A stretch of 64,000 nucleotides of DNA from Vogesella sp. LIG4. Its GTDB lineage: Bacteria; Pseudomonadota; Gammaproteobacteria; Burkholderiales; Chromobacteriaceae. The first letter of the stretch is position 1, and every line of letters starts with the position of its first letter. The notes under the pieces are model-generated. The model was not told the origin of the DNA. It searched no databases and saw only the letters and a program-made list of their open reading frames with translations. The stretch covers positions 3,427,923 through 3,491,922 of the forward strand of contig NZ_LT607802.1 in assembly GCF_900090205.1 (NCBI RefSeq), given 5' to 3'. Position numbers and translations under genes: made by a program. Below, one piece after another: positions 32,371 through 42,599 of the stretch.

Positions 32371-33321
32371 ATGTACGCACAAGCCGCCAGCAGCCTCCAC
32401 ACCGTGCGCGACCTGCTGCGCTTTGCCGTGTCCCGCTTCAACGAGGCGAATCTGACCTACGGCCACGGCACCGATAATGCCTATGACGAAGCGGCCTACC
32501 TGCTGCTGTCGGCGCTGAAGCTGCCCATCGACCGCCTGGAGCCGTTCCTGGACGCCAAGCTGCTGGAAACCGAAGTCAAGGACGTACTGGACCTGATCGA
32601 GCGCCGCGCCGAGGAGCACGTGCCGGTGGCCTACCTCACCCACGAAGCCTGGCAGGGCGAGTTCAACTTCTACGTGGACGAGCGCGTGATCGTGCCGCGC
32701 TCCTTCATCTACGAGCTGCTGGGCGAACCGCTGGCACCGTGGATCGAGCATCCGGAACTGGTCAACCGCGCGCTGGACCTGTGCACCGGCTCCGGCTGCC
32801 TGGCCATCCAGCTGGCGCACCACTACCCGGACGCCGACATCGATGCAGTGGACATCTCGCTGGACGCGCTGGAAGTAGCCAGCATCAACGTGCAGAACTA
32901 CGGCCTGGAAGAGCGCATCCAGCTGATCCACAGCGACCTGGTGGAAGGCCTGGAAGAGCCGTACGACCTGATCATCGCCAACCCGCCGTACGTGGATGCC
33001 GAGTCGGTGGATGCGTTGCCGCCGGAATACCTGCACGAGCCGGAACTGGCGCTGGGCTCCGGCGAAGACGGCCTGGATGCCACCCACGTGATCCTGCAGA
33101 ACGCCGCCCGCCTGCTGAACCCGCAGGGCGTGCTGCTGGTGGAGATCGGCCACAACCGCGACGTGCTGGAAGCCGCCTACCCCAGCCTGCCGTTCACCTG
33201 GATGGAAACCGAAAGCGGCGACGGCTTCGTGTTCCTGCTCACCCGCGAAGAGCTGGTGGACGCCGGCCTGGGCGACCCGCTGAACGACGATGACTTCGCC
33301 GACGTTGGCAGCGAGGACTAA
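32371..33321 (+). CDS. prmB: 50S ribosomal protein L3 glutamine methyltransferase
   Basis: 316 residues. SAM-dependent N5-glutamine methyltransferase of the HemK family. Seen: YLTHEAWQGEFNFYVDERVIVPRS-type N-domain, SAM loop DLCTGSGCLAIQLA, and the catalytic NPPY in IIANPPYVDAE with LPPEYLHEPELALGSGEDGL. The YLTHEA and LPPEY segments favour PrmB over PrmC. ATG 32371 is preceded by AAAGGAA. The C-terminus is acidic. Confidence 0.93.
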   Translation: MYAQAASSLHTVRDLLRFAVSRFNEANLTYGHGTDNAYDEAAYLLLSALKLPIDRLEPFLDAKLLETEVKDVLDLIERRAEEHVPVAYLTHEAWQGEFNFYVDERVIVPRSFIYELLGEPLAPWIEHPELVNRALDLCTGSGCLAIQLAHHYPDADIDAVDISLDALEVASINVQNYGLEERIQLIHSDLVEGLEEPYDLIIANPPYVDAESVDALPPEYLHEPELALGSGEDGLDATHVILQNAARLLNPQGVLLVEIGHNRDVLEAAYPSLPFTWMETESGDGFVFLLTREELVDAGLGDPLNDDDFADVGSED

Positions 33322-33341
33322 GCGCGCATAGTGCAAGGCAC

Positions 33342-33364
33342 AAGGCCGGGCGATGCCCGGCCTT
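33342..33364 (+). terminator. Hairpin after prmB
   Basis: A 10-bp stem AAGGCCGGGC / GCCCGGCCTT with a 3-nt loop; the following T-run is poor (TGCCGTTTC). Confidence 0.6.
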
Positions 33365-33447
33365 GCCGTTTCTGCACCAGCCACGCAACAATTGACAAGC
33401 CCGCCGCGTGAGCGGAATATCGCGCGCCCATCTCAAGGAGAACCGGC

Positions 33448-33852
33448 ATGGGTCACCACATCCCCTGGCAGGAACTGGAAAAACAGGCACGCGCCGCCGC
33501 GCGCCAGGCTTACGTACCCTACAGCCGCTTTGCCGTTGGCGCCGCGCTGCTCACCAGCGATGGCCGCATCGTGCGCGGCTGCAATGTGGAGAACGCCTCC
33601 TACGGCCTGACCAACTGCGCCGAGCGCACCGCCATCTTCAGCGCCCGTGCCGATGGCATGAGCGAAGTGCTCGCCGTCTGCATCTACACCCCCACCAGCG
33701 CCCCCACCCCGCCCTGCGGCGCCTGCCGTCAGGTGCTCAACGAATTCGGCCCCGGCATGGCGATACGCGCGGTCTGCGATGGCACGGAGCGCATCGACAC
33801 CACGCTGGACGTCCTGCTGCCCGGCGCCTTCGGCCCGATGAATCTGGCCTGA
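33448..33852 (+). CDS. cdd: Cytidine deaminase
   Basis: 134 residues, the small tetrameric type. Deaminates cytidine and deoxycytidine for pyrimidine salvage. Zinc ligands lie in NCAERTAIF (Cys with catalytic Glu) and PCGACRQVLNEF (two Cys); YVPYSRFAVGAALL and CNVENASYGLT are the substrate-binding strands. ATG 33448 follows AAGGAGA. A strong bidirectional terminator separates it from the convergent tilS. Confidence 0.94.
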   Translation: MGHHIPWQELEKQARAAARQAYVPYSRFAVGAALLTSDGRIVRGCNVENASYGLTNCAERTAIFSARADGMSEVLAVCIYTPTSAPTPPCGACRQVLNEFGPGMAIRAVCDGTERIDTTLDVLLPGAFGPMNLA

Positions 33853-33867
33853 GCCGGGCGAGCCAAC

Positions 33868-33909
33868 AAAAAACCGCCGCGATCCAGGCCTGGAACGCGG
33901 CGGTTTTTT
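33868..33909. terminator. Bidirectional terminator between cdd and tilS
   Basis: AAAAAACCGCCGCG pairs with CGCGGCGGTTTTTT across a 14-nt loop; both strands have a T-tract. Confidence 0.92.
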
Positions 33910-33925
33910 GTTGCGGCAGGCAGAA

Positions 33926-35230
33926 TCAGCTGCGGCTTACCGCTGCCGGCAGCCATTGCGGCCACCAGCCGCCCGCTTCCAGCCCGATTTCAGCCAGCGC
34001 CACACCGGGCACACCCAGCAACTCGCCGTCCGCGCTGCGCAGCAGCGGCCAGTCGGCACGCAGCAAGGCCGGCACCGCCTGCTCCTGGAACAGCTTCTTG
34101 ATAGCCTTGCGGCCAACCTTGAGTGACAACACGTCGCTACCCTGCCGCGCCGTCAGCTGCACCACCCGGCCCTGCCAGGCTGCCGGCAGGCCATGCCCAC
34201 GCTGCCAGTGCAGCACGCCATGCGAGCCATGCCAGTCTTCGCCCACCCGGCATGCCTGTGGCCACGGCGGTGGATGCGTCACCGCCCGTACGCGCCGCAG
34301 CTCGCCGCGATAGACATACAGCTCACCCGCCGGCAACGCCAGCCGTGCCTCCTCGCCAGCGGCCAGGGCCGCCAGCAGGCCATCCAGCGCATCCGGCGCC
34401 GGTAGCGGCCAGTTCGCCTGTGACAGCCAGTGCAGCAGCAGATTGCGCTGCCGCGGCAGGCTCAGCGCCAGCAAGCGCACCAGCAACAGGCTATCGCCGC
34501 TTACCGCCTCCCGGCGATCCAGCTGCGCCATATCGTCCAGAATCGCCGCCGCATCGGCCATGCGCCGTGCACTGCGCTGCAGCTGCGCATCCAGCTGCGG
34601 TAGCCGTTGCCGCAATGCCGGCAGTGTTTCCAGCCGCAGGTGATTGCGCAGATAGTTGGCCGCATCCTGGTTGGAGTCGTCCTCCACCCACTGCAGGCCA
34701 TGCGCCTCGGCATATTGCCGCAGCACCTTGCGGCCAACCTTCAGCAGCGGCCGCCACAGGGTCTTGCCCTGCCATTGCCGGCGGGTCGGCATCGCCGCCA
34801 GCGCCCGCGGGCCGCCGCCACGCAGCAGCTGCAGCAATACGGTTTCCGCCTGATCGTCGGCATGCTGCGCCAGCACAACGACAGGCGCCGGCGAAGCGGC
34901 AAACGCCTGGTAGCGTGCGGCACGAGCCAGCGCCTCCAGGCTCTGCCCGCCGCCACGCTGCAGCGTTACGCGCTCGACGCGCAGCGCTACGCCGTACTGC
35001 GCACAGAGTTGGCCGCAGAACGCTGCCCAGGCATCGGCATGGCGGCTGATGCCGTGATGCACGTGCACGGCGCTGACCGCCGGCCCGCCGGCCTCGTCGC
35101 GCCAGCGGCACAGCAGGTGCAGCAGCACGCAGGAATCCAGCCCGCCGGACAGTGCCAGCTCCAAATGACAAAGGCCGGACAATTTGTCCGGCCAGTGGGC
35201 AATCAGCTGTGGCAGCAGGTCAGGCTGCAT
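33926..35230 (-). CDS. tilS: tRNA(Ile)-lysidine synthetase
   Basis: 434 residues. Converts C34 of the CAU-anticodon tRNA-Ile to lysidine. N-terminal PP-loop [36 protein letters not shown], the [14 protein letters not shown] segment and the C-terminal TilS domain with [18 protein letters not shown] are all present. An alternative start at 35248 adds MAASRK; neither has an ideal ribosome site. The gene overlaps the end of accA. It carries four motif copies (34108, 34655, 34729, 35008), the highest density of any gene here. Confidence 0.94.
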   Translation of the reverse strand: MQPDLLPQLIAHWPDKLSGLCHLELALSGGLDSCVLLHLLCRWRDEAGGPAVSAVHVHHGISRHADAWAAFCGQLCAQYGVALRVERVTLQRGGGQSLEALARAARYQAFAASPAPVVVLAQHADDQAETVLLQLLRGGGPRALAAMPTRRQWQGKTLWRPLLKVGRKVLRQYAEAHGLQWVEDDSNQDAANYLRNHLRLETLPALRQRLPQLDAQLQRSARRMADAAAILDDMAQLDRREAVSGDSLLLVRLLALSLPRQRNLLLHWLSQANWPLPAPDALDGLLAALAAGEEARLALPAGELYVYRGELRRVRAVTHPPPWPQACRVGEDWHGSHGVLHWQRGHGLPAAWQGRVVQLTARQGSDVLSLKVGRKAIKKLFQEQAVPALLRADWPLLRSADGELLGVPGVALAEIGLEAGGWWPQWLPAAVSRS

Positions 35231-36185
35231 CTTCCTTGAAGCGGCCATAGCTCATCAGGCGATCGAAGCGGGTTTTCAGCAGCTCGGTCGCATCACGGCC
35301 GGCGGCTTCCTTCAACTGTTCCTGCAGCACGCGCTTCAGTGCAGTCATCATCGCCGGATGGTCACGATGGGCGCCGCCCAGCGGTTCGTTGACCACGCGG
35401 TCGATCAGGCCCAGCGACTTCAGGCGCGGCGCGGTAATGCCCAGCGCTTCTGCCGCATCGGCAGCGCGTTCGGCAGTCTTCCACAGAATGGAAGCACAGC
35501 CTTCCGGCGAAATCACCGAGTAGGTGGAGTACTGCAGCATGTTGACGTAGTCGCCCACGGCGATAGCCAGCGCACCGCCGGAACCGCCCTCGCCGATCAC
35601 GGTCACGATGACCGGCACCTTCAGGCGGGTCATTTCGTACAGGTTGCGGCCGATGGCTTCGGACTGGCCGCGCTCTTCGGCACCGATACCGGGGTAAGCG
35701 CCCGGGGTATCAACAAAAGTAATGATCGGCAGGCCGAATTTCTCGGCGGTACGCATCAGGCGCAGTGCCTTGCGATAGCCTTCCGGACGCGGCATGCCGA
35801 AGTTGCGGTAGATCTTGTCTTTGGTGTCGCGGCCCTTCTGATGGCCGATCACCATTACCGGCTGGCCGTTGAAGCGAGCCAGGCCACCCACGATGGCCGG
35901 ATCGTCGGCAAAGGCGCGGTCGCCATGCAGTTCCTGAAAATCAGTAAACAGGCTGCCAATGTAATCCAGGGTATACGGGCGTTGCGGGTGACGTGCCACG
36001 ATGGCGATCTGCGACGGCGTCAGTTTGCTGTACAGCGTCTTGGTCAGTTCCTGACTCTTCTTCTGCAAGCGGGCAATCTCTTCCGAGATATCGAGGACGG
36101 AATCGTCTTGGACGAAACGCAATTCCTCTATCTTGTTCTCGAGCTCGGCAATCGGCTGCTCAAAATCAAGAAAGGTCGGCTTCAT
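35220..36185 (-). CDS. accA: Acetyl-CoA carboxylase carboxyltransferase subunit alpha
   Basis: 321 residues. With AccD it transfers the carboxyl group from biotin to acetyl-CoA for fatty-acid synthesis. Starts [22 protein letters not shown] and carries the carboxyltransferase blocks [37 protein letters not shown] and [20 protein letters not shown] 36185 gives the family's normal N-terminus; the frame opens 39 nt upstream. tilS follows with overlap, so the two may be co-transcribed. Confidence 0.97.
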   Translation of the reverse strand: MKPTFLDFEQPIAELENKIEELRFVQDDSVLDISEEIARLQKKSQELTKTLYSKLTPSQIAIVARHPQRPYTLDYIGSLFTDFQELHGDRAFADDPAIVGGLARFNGQPVMVIGHQKGRDTKDKIYRNFGMPRPEGYRKALRLMRTAEKFGLPIITFVDTPGAYPGIGAEERGQSEAIGRNLYEMTRLKVPVIVTVIGEGGSGGALAIAVGDYVNMLQYSTYSVISPEGCASILWKTAERAADAAEALGITAPRLKSLGLIDRVVNEPLGGAHRDHPAMMTALKRVLQEQLKEAAGRDATELLKTRFDRLMSYGRFKEDAA

Positions 36186-36330
36186 GCTTAGGTTCCGATT
36201 AGGGACAATCGAGCAATGATACATGAGCGGTTTGCATCACGCATCACCCTGTCCGACAAAATGCCGTGGGCATCATTAATAACAAAAACAGGTGCTTGAA
36301 TATTTGCATGCAGAAATTTGCGAATAGCCC

Positions 36331-36359
36331 TTGCAGCCCCGCCAATGCTGTGTTTTAAT
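36331..36359 (+). promoter_or_regulatory. Sigma70 promoter for the tRNA cluster
   Basis: TTGCAG (36331-36336) and TTTAAT (36354-36359) are separated by exactly 17 bp and lie about 57 nt before the first tRNA. A pyrimidine-rich, GC-containing discriminator follows. The 230-bp gap between accA and the tRNAs contains nothing else recognisable. Confidence 0.65.
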
Positions 36360-36415
36360 TCGCCTCCTCGCTGAACGACGCAGCAAAAAGCAGCCGGTTC
36401 AGCAGACAGATTTCA

Positions 36416-36491
36416 GGGCGTTTAGCTCAGTTGGTAGAGCGTCTGCCTTACAAGCAGAATGTCGGCGGTTCGACTCCGTCAACGCCCACCA
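36416..36491 (+). tRNA. tRNA-Val (TAC), copy 1
   Basis: 76 nt with an encoded CCA. Acceptor GGGCGTT/AACGCCC, D-arm GCTCAGTTGGTAGAGC, anticodon loop CTTACAA (TAC) and T-arm GGCGGTTCGACTCCGTC. Identical to the copy at 36609. Confidence 0.97.
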
Positions 36492-36500
36492 GTTTAGGTT

Positions 36501-36577
36501 GGAGCGGTAGTTCAGTTGGTTAGAATACCGGCCTGTCACGCCGGGGGTCGCGGGTTCGAGTCCCGTCCGCTCCGCCA
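36501..36577 (+). tRNA. tRNA-Asp (GTC), copy 1
   Basis: 77 nt with an encoded CCA. Acceptor GGAGCGG/CCGCTCC, anticodon loop CTGTCAC (GTC), T-arm GCGGGTTCGAGTCCCGT. Nine nt after tRNA-Val. Confidence 0.97.
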
Positions 36578-36608
36578 ACATACAATTCAGCAGTACCGGA
36601 CAAGTTTC

Positions 36609-36684
36609 GGGCGTTTAGCTCAGTTGGTAGAGCGTCTGCCTTACAAGCAGAATGTCGGCGGTTCGACTCCGTCAACGCCCACCA
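36609..36684 (+). tRNA. tRNA-Val (TAC), copy 2
   Basis: Identical to the first tRNA-Val gene, 193 nt downstream of it. Confidence 0.97.
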
Positions 36685-36693
36685 GTTTAGGTT

Positions 36694-36770
36694 GGAGCGG
36701 TAGTTCAGTTGGTTAGAATACCGGCCTGTCACGCCGGGGGTCGCGGGTTCGAGTCCCGTCCGCTCCGCCA
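36694..36770 (+). tRNA. tRNA-Asp (GTC), copy 2
   Basis: Identical to the first tRNA-Asp gene, with the same 9-nt spacer from its tRNA-Val. Confidence 0.97.
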
Positions 36771-36779
36771 GAATCAAGC

Positions 36780-36809
36780 AAGCCTTTCCAGCAATGGAAA
36801 GGCTTTTTT
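36780..36809 (+). terminator. Terminator of the tRNA cluster
   Basis: Ten-bp stem AAGCCTTTCC / GGAAAGGCTT with a 6-nt loop and a run of six T. Confidence 0.92.
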
Positions 36810-36895
36810 GTTTTCCCGCTCCATCGGGCAGCACCCCTCCCTGTCCGCCGGCTTTGGCGTTAAGCTGCCGGTTTTCCGCTGCATCCGGACCCGCC

Positions 36896-38761
36896 ATGAC
36901 CACGCCACAAGCTTTCTTCGACCAGCTTAACCAGGACTACCTGCACGTTCACAAGACAAAGGAAGACCTGTTCTGGGCCACCTACATGGCCACCAGTGAC
37001 GATCACGCCGGCTTTGCCCGCGCCGAACAGGCATTCAAGGATTTCATCTCCAGCCCGCAAAAGCTGGCACAAACCCGCGAACAGTTGGCCGCAGCCCGTG
37101 CGCTGCCCGCCAGCGCCGAACGCGATGCTCTGCTGCACGGCCTGGGCGGCTGGCTGGCGCTGTTCGAAGCCAACATCATCGACAACGACACCGCCCGCCA
37201 GCTGATGGCGGAACTGATCGATGCCGAGGCGGCATTGTTCGCCCGCAAGCGCGAGCTGGTGCTGCACCACACCAACGAACAGGGCGAGCAGGAAGAAGCC
37301 ACCCTGGGCATGCTGGCCACCAATATCAGCATGAACGCCACGCCGGACTGGCGCCGCAGCTCGTACCAGGCCTTCCTGCAACTGGAACAATGGGTGCTGG
37401 ACAACGGCTTTCTCGATATCGTGCGCCTGCGCAACCGCCTGGCCCGTGCACTGGGCTTTGCCGACTACTTCGACTACAAGGTGCGCAAGAACGAGCAGAT
37501 GAGCCCGGCGCAGCTGTTCGCCATCCTCGACGATTTCGAGGCGCGCACCCGCGACGCCAGCCAGCGCGGCCTGGCGCAACTGGCAGCACAGCATGGCGCC
37601 GACGCCACCCTGCCGTGGAACATCCGCTACCACATGAGCGGCGACGTGATCCGCCAGATGGACCCCTACCTGCCGTTCTCGCGCGCCCTGCGCCGCTGGG
37701 TGGAGAGCTTCCGCCGGCTGGGCATCCGCTACCGCGGCGCCACGCTGCAGCTGGATTTGCTGGAACGCAAGGGCAAGTACCAGAACGGCTTCTGCCACGG
37801 CCCGGTGCCCACCTTCTTCGACCGCGACGGCAACTGGGTGGCCGGCCAGATCAACTTTACCGCCGAGGCCAAGCCGGACCAGGTCGGCAGCGGCCACCGC
37901 GCCATCAACACCCTGTTCCACGAAGGCGGCCACGCCGCGCACTTCGCCAACGTCAGCCAGAACTCGCCCTGCTTCTCACAGGAGTTCGCCCCCACCTCCA
38001 TGGCCTATGCCGAAACACAGTCCATGTTCTGCGACAGCCTGCTGGACGATGCCGACTGGCTGAAGCGCTACGCCCGCAATGCCGCCGGCGAGGCCATGCC
38101 GGACGAGCTGATCCGCGCCCGCATCGAAAGCAGCCAGCCGTACCGCGCCTTCAACGAACGCATGCTGGCGGTGGTGGGCTATTTCGAGCGCGAGCTGTAC
38201 CAGCTGGGCGACGACGCACTGACCGCCGAACGGGTGCTGCAACTGGCCCGCACCACCGAACGCCGCATCCTGGGCGTGGACAGCCCGCGCCCGCTGCTGG
38301 CCATTCCGCACCTGCTGAACCAGGAATCCGCAGCTGCCTACCACGGCTACCTGCTGGCCAATATGGCGGTGTACCAGACCCGCGCCTGGTTCCTGCAGCG
38401 CTTCGGCTACCTCACCGACAACCCGGCCATCGGCCCGCTGCTGGCCGGGCATTACTGGGCGCCCGGCAACAGCATCAGCCACGATGCCACGCTGCGCAGC
38501 CTCACCGGCGAAGGCTTCAGCGCCCGCCATCTGGCCGATGCCTGCACGCTGAGCAGCGAAGAAGCCTGGCAACAGGCCAGACAGAGCATGCTTGCGGCCA
38601 ACGTCCGCGACTATCCGCAGGACTTCCCGGCATCGCTCGATGCCAGCATCCGCATCATCGACGGCGACGAACTGCTGGCCGACAACAGCCTGTCCGAAGA
38701 GGACATGTGCCAGCGCTTCGAGGCCTGCATCGCGCAGCGCTACCCTGCCACCCGGCAGTAA
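36896..38761 (+). CDS. M3 family (oligoendopeptidase-type) zinc metallopeptidase
   Basis: 621 residues, cytoplasmic (no signal peptide). The thermolysin-like zinc motif HEGGH is at NTLFHEGGHAAHF (~residue 340), with the downstream FAPTSMAYAETQSMFCD holding the third ligand Glu. It cleaves oligopeptides; the architecture is that of M3 peptidases but shorter than E. coli OpdA/Dcp (~680). ATG 36896 starts MTTPQAFFDQL; an open frame extends upstream through the tRNA terminator and is not coding. Motif copies at 37084-37093 and 38593-38602. Confidence 0.88.
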   Translation: MTTPQAFFDQLNQDYLHVHKTKEDLFWATYMATSDDHAGFARAEQAFKDFISSPQKLAQTREQLAAARALPASAERDALLHGLGGWLALFEANIIDNDTARQLMAELIDAEAALFARKRELVLHHTNEQGEQEEATLGMLATNISMNATPDWRRSSYQAFLQLEQWVLDNGFLDIVRLRNRLARALGFADYFDYKVRKNEQMSPAQLFAILDDFEARTRDASQRGLAQLAAQHGADATLPWNIRYHMSGDVIRQMDPYLPFSRALRRWVESFRRLGIRYRGATLQLDLLERKGKYQNGFCHGPVPTFFDRDGNWVAGQINFTAEAKPDQVGSGHRAINTLFHEGGHAAHFANVSQNSPCFSQEFAPTSMAYAETQSMFCDSLLDDADWLKRYARNAAGEAMPDELIRARIESSQPYRAFNERMLAVVGYFERELYQLGDDALTAERVLQLARTTERRILGVDSPRPLLAIPHLLNQESAAAYHGYLLANMAVYQTRAWFLQRFGYLTDNPAIGPLLAGHYWAPGNSISHDATLRSLTGEGFSARHLADACTLSSEEAWQQARQSMLAANVRDYPQDFPASLDASIRIIDGDELLADNSLSEEDMCQRFEACIAQRYPATRQ

Positions 38762-38777
38762 ACCTGCACGCCCAAAG

Positions 38778-38806
38778 AAAATCCCCGCCTGTTGGCGGGG
38801 ATTTTT
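38778..38806 (+). terminator. Terminator between the M3 peptidase gene and dsbB
   Basis: AAATCCCCGCC pairs with GGCGGGGATTT across a 4-nt loop and is followed by T. The flanking A-run means it can also serve dsbB on the other strand. Confidence 0.88.
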
Positions 38807-38829
38807 GTTGCACGGCAGCCGGATAGCGC

Positions 38830-39318
38830 TCAGCGCTGGCGCCAGCCATTCCACAGCGCGAACACGATCAGCGCCACGAACAGCAGCCCGGTCCACACCG
38901 GCATGGACTGACCAAGGAAGGTCCAGGTAATTTCGGCACACTCGCCGCTACCCTTGAACACCGCCGCGACCACCTGCTGCAGCGGCAGGGTCTCCATCAT
39001 AAAGTCCAGGCCCGGGCCACAGGCCGGCACCTGCCCCTTGGGCAGATGCTGCAGGTAGACGTGCCAGCTCGACACCAGACCGCCGCCAACCGAGGCCAGC
39101 GCCACCAGCACGGCAGCCAGCTTTGCCCGCCACTGCCGCGGGTTGATCAGCGCGAACAATGCGGCCAACACGCCGGTGGCGATCACGCCAACGCGCTGGA
39201 AGATGCACAGCGGGCACGGCTCCAGGCCCAGCACGTGCTGCGCATACAGCGCAAAGCCCATGGCGGCAACACACACTACGGCGATAGCCGCAAACCCCTG
39301 TCGTTGAGTAAGACTCAT
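38830..39318 (-). CDS. dsbB: Disulfide bond formation protein DsbB
   Basis: 162 residues, four membrane helices. It reoxidises DsbA using quinones. The first periplasmic loop has the redox pair in LEPCPLCIFQR, and the second has Cys in PACGPGLDF and SGECAEITW. ATG 39318 follows AAGGGGAA; the frame opens 36 nt earlier. Motif copy at 39160-39169. Confidence 0.95.
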   Translation of the reverse strand: MSLTQRQGFAAIAVVCVAAMGFALYAQHVLGLEPCPLCIFQRVGVIATGVLAALFALINPRQWRAKLAAVLVALASVGGGLVSSWHVYLQHLPKGQVPACGPGLDFMMETLPLQQVVAAVFKGSGECAEITWTFLGQSMPVWTGLLFVALIVFALWNGWRQR

Positions 39319-39364
39319 GATTCCCCTTTGATAACCGGTACAGGCAGCAAACAACTGCAGACCG

Positions 39365-40498
39365 TCAGTATTCCAGAAAATTCAAAATTTCTGCCTGTCT
39401 TGCCATGGCATCGCGATAGCCCAGCTCGATCAGCTCCTTGCAGTAACCCGGCTCGAACAACAAATAACTTGCCAGCACCGAACCCCGCTGCCGCATGGCG
39501 CCGGCACCGCGCAGCAGGAAGCGCATGGCAGGCGGGAAGCTGCGCACATGCTTGTAGGCAATGGCCTCCAGCGACATGCTGGGGGAGATATTCAATACCT
39601 CCACCCGCTTCAGCGGCGTGCGGCCACTGCTGCGCACATGCTCGTCGATCAGCGAGATGGTGTGATTCACCCGCGTCAGCCGCTCCATGTCGGCCGCCAT
39701 GCTGTCAAAGAAGATGCTGTTGAGCAAGTGGCCAAAGATCATCGCCAGCGTCGGCCGGTCGGCGCGCAGGCGTCGCTCGCCGCTTGGCCGCGCCGAATTC
39801 AGCCCCACAACGAACAGCTTTTCCGCCCCCAGGTGCAAGGCCGGCGACAGCGGCGCCATCTGGCGGATGGCGCCATCGCAATAGAAACGCCCGGCAATGG
39901 TAGCGGCCGGGAAGATCAGTGGAATCGCCGACGTGGCCATCAGGTGATCCAGCCCGATGCGCTCGCGCATGCCGTGACGCTGGTGGCGATCCCACTCGTC
40001 AATGCTATCGGCCCCTTCAAAAAAGCTGACCGACTGCCCGGTGGTATAGCAGGAGGCAGTCAACGCCAGTGCGTGCAGGTCGCCACGGGAAATGGATTGC
40101 GCTATGCCTTCGAACTGCACCGAGCGCGACAGCAGCCCGCGCAGCGGCGCATTGTCGAGAAAGCTTGGCGGGTTGTGCACCAGCTTGCCGCCGGTGAATA
40201 CCGAGCCGCCCCACTGCAGGAAAGCGTTGACAAAGAACGGCCAGTCCGCGCGGTAGACATCCTCCACGTGCAGGCCCTTCCACATCTTGGCCAGAAACGC
40301 GGTGGCACGGCGAAAATGCATTGCCCCGGCCGCCAGCCCCACCGCATTGATGGCACCGGCGGACGTGCCGCTGATGATGGGAAACGGATTGCCACTGCTG
40401 CGCGGCAGCATGTGTGCCACCGCCATCAGCACCCCCACTTGATAGGCGGCACGCGCGCCGCCACCGGCCAGCACCAGGCCCACTGCAGGCTTGTCCAT
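39365..40498 (-). CDS. Patatin-like phospholipase
   Basis: 377 residues. Patatin fold with the oxyanion loop [16 protein letters not shown], nucleophile Ser in [13 protein letters not shown] and the catalytic Asp in [16 protein letters not shown]. Probably hydrolyses phospholipids or other acyl esters; no signal peptide is visible. ATG 40498 is preceded by AGGGAGGGG. The C-terminal ~100 residues ([17 protein letters not shown] onward) are conserved in bacterial members of this type. Confidence 0.9.
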   Translation of the reverse strand: MDKPAVGLVLAGGGARAAYQVGVLMAVAHMLPRSSGNPFPIISGTSAGAINAVGLAAGAMHFRRATAFLAKMWKGLHVEDVYRADWPFFVNAFLQWGGSVFTGGKLVHNPPSFLDNAPLRGLLSRSVQFEGIAQSISRGDLHALALTASCYTTGQSVSFFEGADSIDEWDRHQRHGMRERIGLDHLMATSAIPLIFPAATIAGRFYCDGAIRQMAPLSPALHLGAEKLFVVGLNSARPSGERRLRADRPTLAMIFGHLLNSIFFDSMAADMERLTRVNHTISLIDEHVRSSGRTPLKRVEVLNISPSMSLEAIAYKHVRSFPPAMRFLLRGAGAMRQRGSVLASYLLFEPGYCKELIELGYRDAMARQAEILNFLEY

Positions 40499-40541
40499 GA
40501 CCCCTCCCTGTTTTTCTTCATTATGGGACAGCATCACGATA

Positions 40542-40568
40542 GAAAACGGCCCGCTGCAAGCGGGCCGT
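40542..40568 (-). terminator. Terminator of pmbA
   Basis: Read leftward: stem ACGGCCCGC / GCGGGCCGT with a 5-nt loop, followed by TTTT. Confidence 0.85.
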
Positions 40569-40577
40569 CGGGGCGGA

Positions 40578-41930
40578 TCAGGCTTCGCCCGCCACCATCA
40601 TTCTTTCCAGCAGCACCGAACCCATGTAGCGGCTGCCGCGGCGGTCGATGTCATCGCCGATGGCCGTGATGTGCTGCAGCATCTCGCGCAGGTTGCCGGC
40701 AATGGTGAACTCCTCCACCGGGTAGGCGATCACGCCGTTTTCCACCCAGAAACCGCTGGCGCCGCGCGAGTAGTCGCCGGTCACCATATTGATGCCATGA
40801 CCCATCAGTTCGGTTACCAGCAAGCCGCTGCCCATCTGCCGCAGCAGTGCCTGCAGGCCACCGCTCAAGGTTGGCCGCACCAGCAGGTTATGCGCGCCAC
40901 CGGCATGGCCGGTGCTCTGCATGCCGAGCTTGCGTGCCGAGTAACTGCCCAGGAAGTAGCCCTGCAGCACGCCGTCCTTCACCAGCTCGCGCTCGCGGGT
41001 GGCCACACCCTCCTCGTCGTAGCAGCCGCTGGCCAGGCCGCGCACCAGGAACGGGTCCTCATGCACGTTCAGCAGCGGCGCAGCCACCTGGGTGCCCAGC
41101 GAATCCAGCAGAAAGCTCGATTTGCGGTACAGGCTGCCGCCGCTCACCGCCTGCACCAGGTGCGACAGCAGGCTGCCGGCCACCGGCGCCTCGAACAGCA
41201 CCGGGTACTGGCCGGTCTTGACGCGGCGGCCATCCAGGCGGCGCACGGTGCGCTCGCCGGCAATGCGGCCAACCTCGGCAGCCGCCAGCAAATCCTGCGG
41301 ATGTCGCGCGCTGCTGTACCAGTAGTCGCGCTGCATGCTGTCGCCGCCACTGGCCACCACCGCAGCAGACAAGCTGTGGCGCGAGGTGGTCTGGCTGGCG
41401 ACGAAGCCGCTGCTGTTGCCGTAGCTGTGGCGGGTAACATGGCTGGAGACGCTGCCGCCTTCGGAATTGCTGATGCGCGCATCCACTGCGCGCGCGGCAT
41501 CCTCGCACTCGCGGGCAATGTCGATGGCGCGCTCCACCGGCAGCTCCCACGGCTGGTACAGGTCGAGCTCACGGCCGTTGGCGCGATCGAACAGCAGCGC
41601 CGGGTCGGCCAGCCCTGCACAATCGTCCTCGGCGGTATAGCGCGCGATATTCAGCGCCGCCGCCACGGTATCCGCCAGCGCCTTGTCGGAGAAGTCCGAG
41701 GTGCTGGCATGACCTTTCTTCTGGCCGATGTACACCGTCAGCGACACACCCTTGTCGCGGTTGTACTCGATGGTTTCCACTTCGCCCAGGCGCACCGACA
41801 CGTTCTGCCCGCAGCTTTCCGACACATCGGTCTCGGCCGCAGTCGCGCCGCCATCGCGCGCCAGGTCCAGCATGCGGCCAACTATGCCTTCCAGGGCCGC
41901 TTCGCTATAAGAAAAAATGTGTTCCGACAT
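40578..41930 (-). CDS. pmbA: PmbA/TldE metalloprotease component
   Basis: 450 residues. The TldE half of the TldD/TldE protease, which processes peptides such as microcin B17 and helps degrade CcdA in E. coli. Seen: [35 protein letters not shown], and the C-terminal [19 protein letters not shown]. It lacks a zinc motif of its own, as is normal for TldE. tldD is not in the window. It is divergent from darP, a pairing common in proteobacteria. Motif copies at 40869, 41264 and 41873. Confidence 0.95.
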   Translation of the reverse strand: MSEHIFSYSEAALEGIVGRMLDLARDGGATAAETDVSESCGQNVSVRLGEVETIEYNRDKGVSLTVYIGQKKGHASTSDFSDKALADTVAAALNIARYTAEDDCAGLADPALLFDRANGRELDLYQPWELPVERAIDIARECEDAARAVDARISNSEGGSVSSHVTRHSYGNSSGFVASQTTSRHSLSAAVVASGGDSMQRDYWYSSARHPQDLLAAAEVGRIAGERTVRRLDGRRVKTGQYPVLFEAPVAGSLLSHLVQAVSGGSLYRKSSFLLDSLGTQVAAPLLNVHEDPFLVRGLASGCYDEEGVATRERELVKDGVLQGYFLGSYSARKLGMQSTGHAGGAHNLLVRPTLSGGLQALLRQMGSGLLVTELMGHGINMVTGDYSRGASGFWVENGVIAYPVEEFTIAGNLREMLQHITAIGDDIDRRGSRYMGSVLLERMMVAGEA

Positions 41931-42032
41931 ATCCGCTTTCCGCTAGATGCACATTGCGCGCCCTGTGCGGGCGGCCGTGCGGGGGTGATTTCCGGTATCA
42001 TACCAGCTTGACACTTTAAGCAAGCTTTACCA

Positions 42033-42599
42033 ATGGCTACTGATTACCTTAACGATAGCGACAACGGCCTGCCGCCCAGCAGATCCCAGCTTAAACGCGA
42101 TAGCGAGGCCTTGCAGGAACTGGGCCGCGAACTCACCGAACTGCCCGCCGGCAAGCTCAAGAAAATGGAGCTGGACGAGCAGCTGCTGGTTGCCGTGCTC
42201 GACTACCAGCGCTTTACCGCCAACGGCGCCAAGCGTCGCCAGATGCAGTACATCGGCAAGCTGATGCGCAGCATCGACCCGGAGCCGATCGAGGAGAAAC
42301 TGGCCGCCCTGCGTGGCGATGCCAGCGCCCACACCAACTGGCTGCACCTGCTGGAACGCTGGCGCGAGCGCATGCTGGAAGACGACAAGCACGTACAACA
42401 GTTCATCGCCGAATTCCCCGAGGTGGACGTGCAGCAGCTGCGCACCACCGTGCGCAACGCGCGCAAGGAGCGCGCCGAGGACAAGGCACCCAAGGCCGCA
42501 CGCCAGCTGTTCCAGATGATCAAAGACCTGATTCCGCAGCAAGGCAAGCAGAAGAACGCACCGGACGAAGACTTCGACGACGAGGAAGATCAGGCATGA
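42033..42599 (+). CDS. darP: Ribosome biogenesis factor DarP (YjgA, DUF615)
   Basis: 188 residues. Dual-action ribosomal maturation protein that associates with the late 50S precursor. The family features are SRSQLKRDSEALQELGREL, KMELDEQLLVAVLDYQRF, RRQMQYIGKLMR and a strongly acidic C-terminus (EDFDDEEDQA). It is the first gene of a plus-strand run and overlaps mog by 4 nt. Confidence 0.93.
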   Translation: MATDYLNDSDNGLPPSRSQLKRDSEALQELGRELTELPAGKLKKMELDEQLLVAVLDYQRFTANGAKRRQMQYIGKLMRSIDPEPIEEKLAALRGDASAHTNWLHLLERWRERMLEDDKHVQQFIAEFPEVDVQQLRTTVRNARKERAEDKAPKAARQLFQMIKDLIPQQGKQKNAPDEDFDDEEDQA

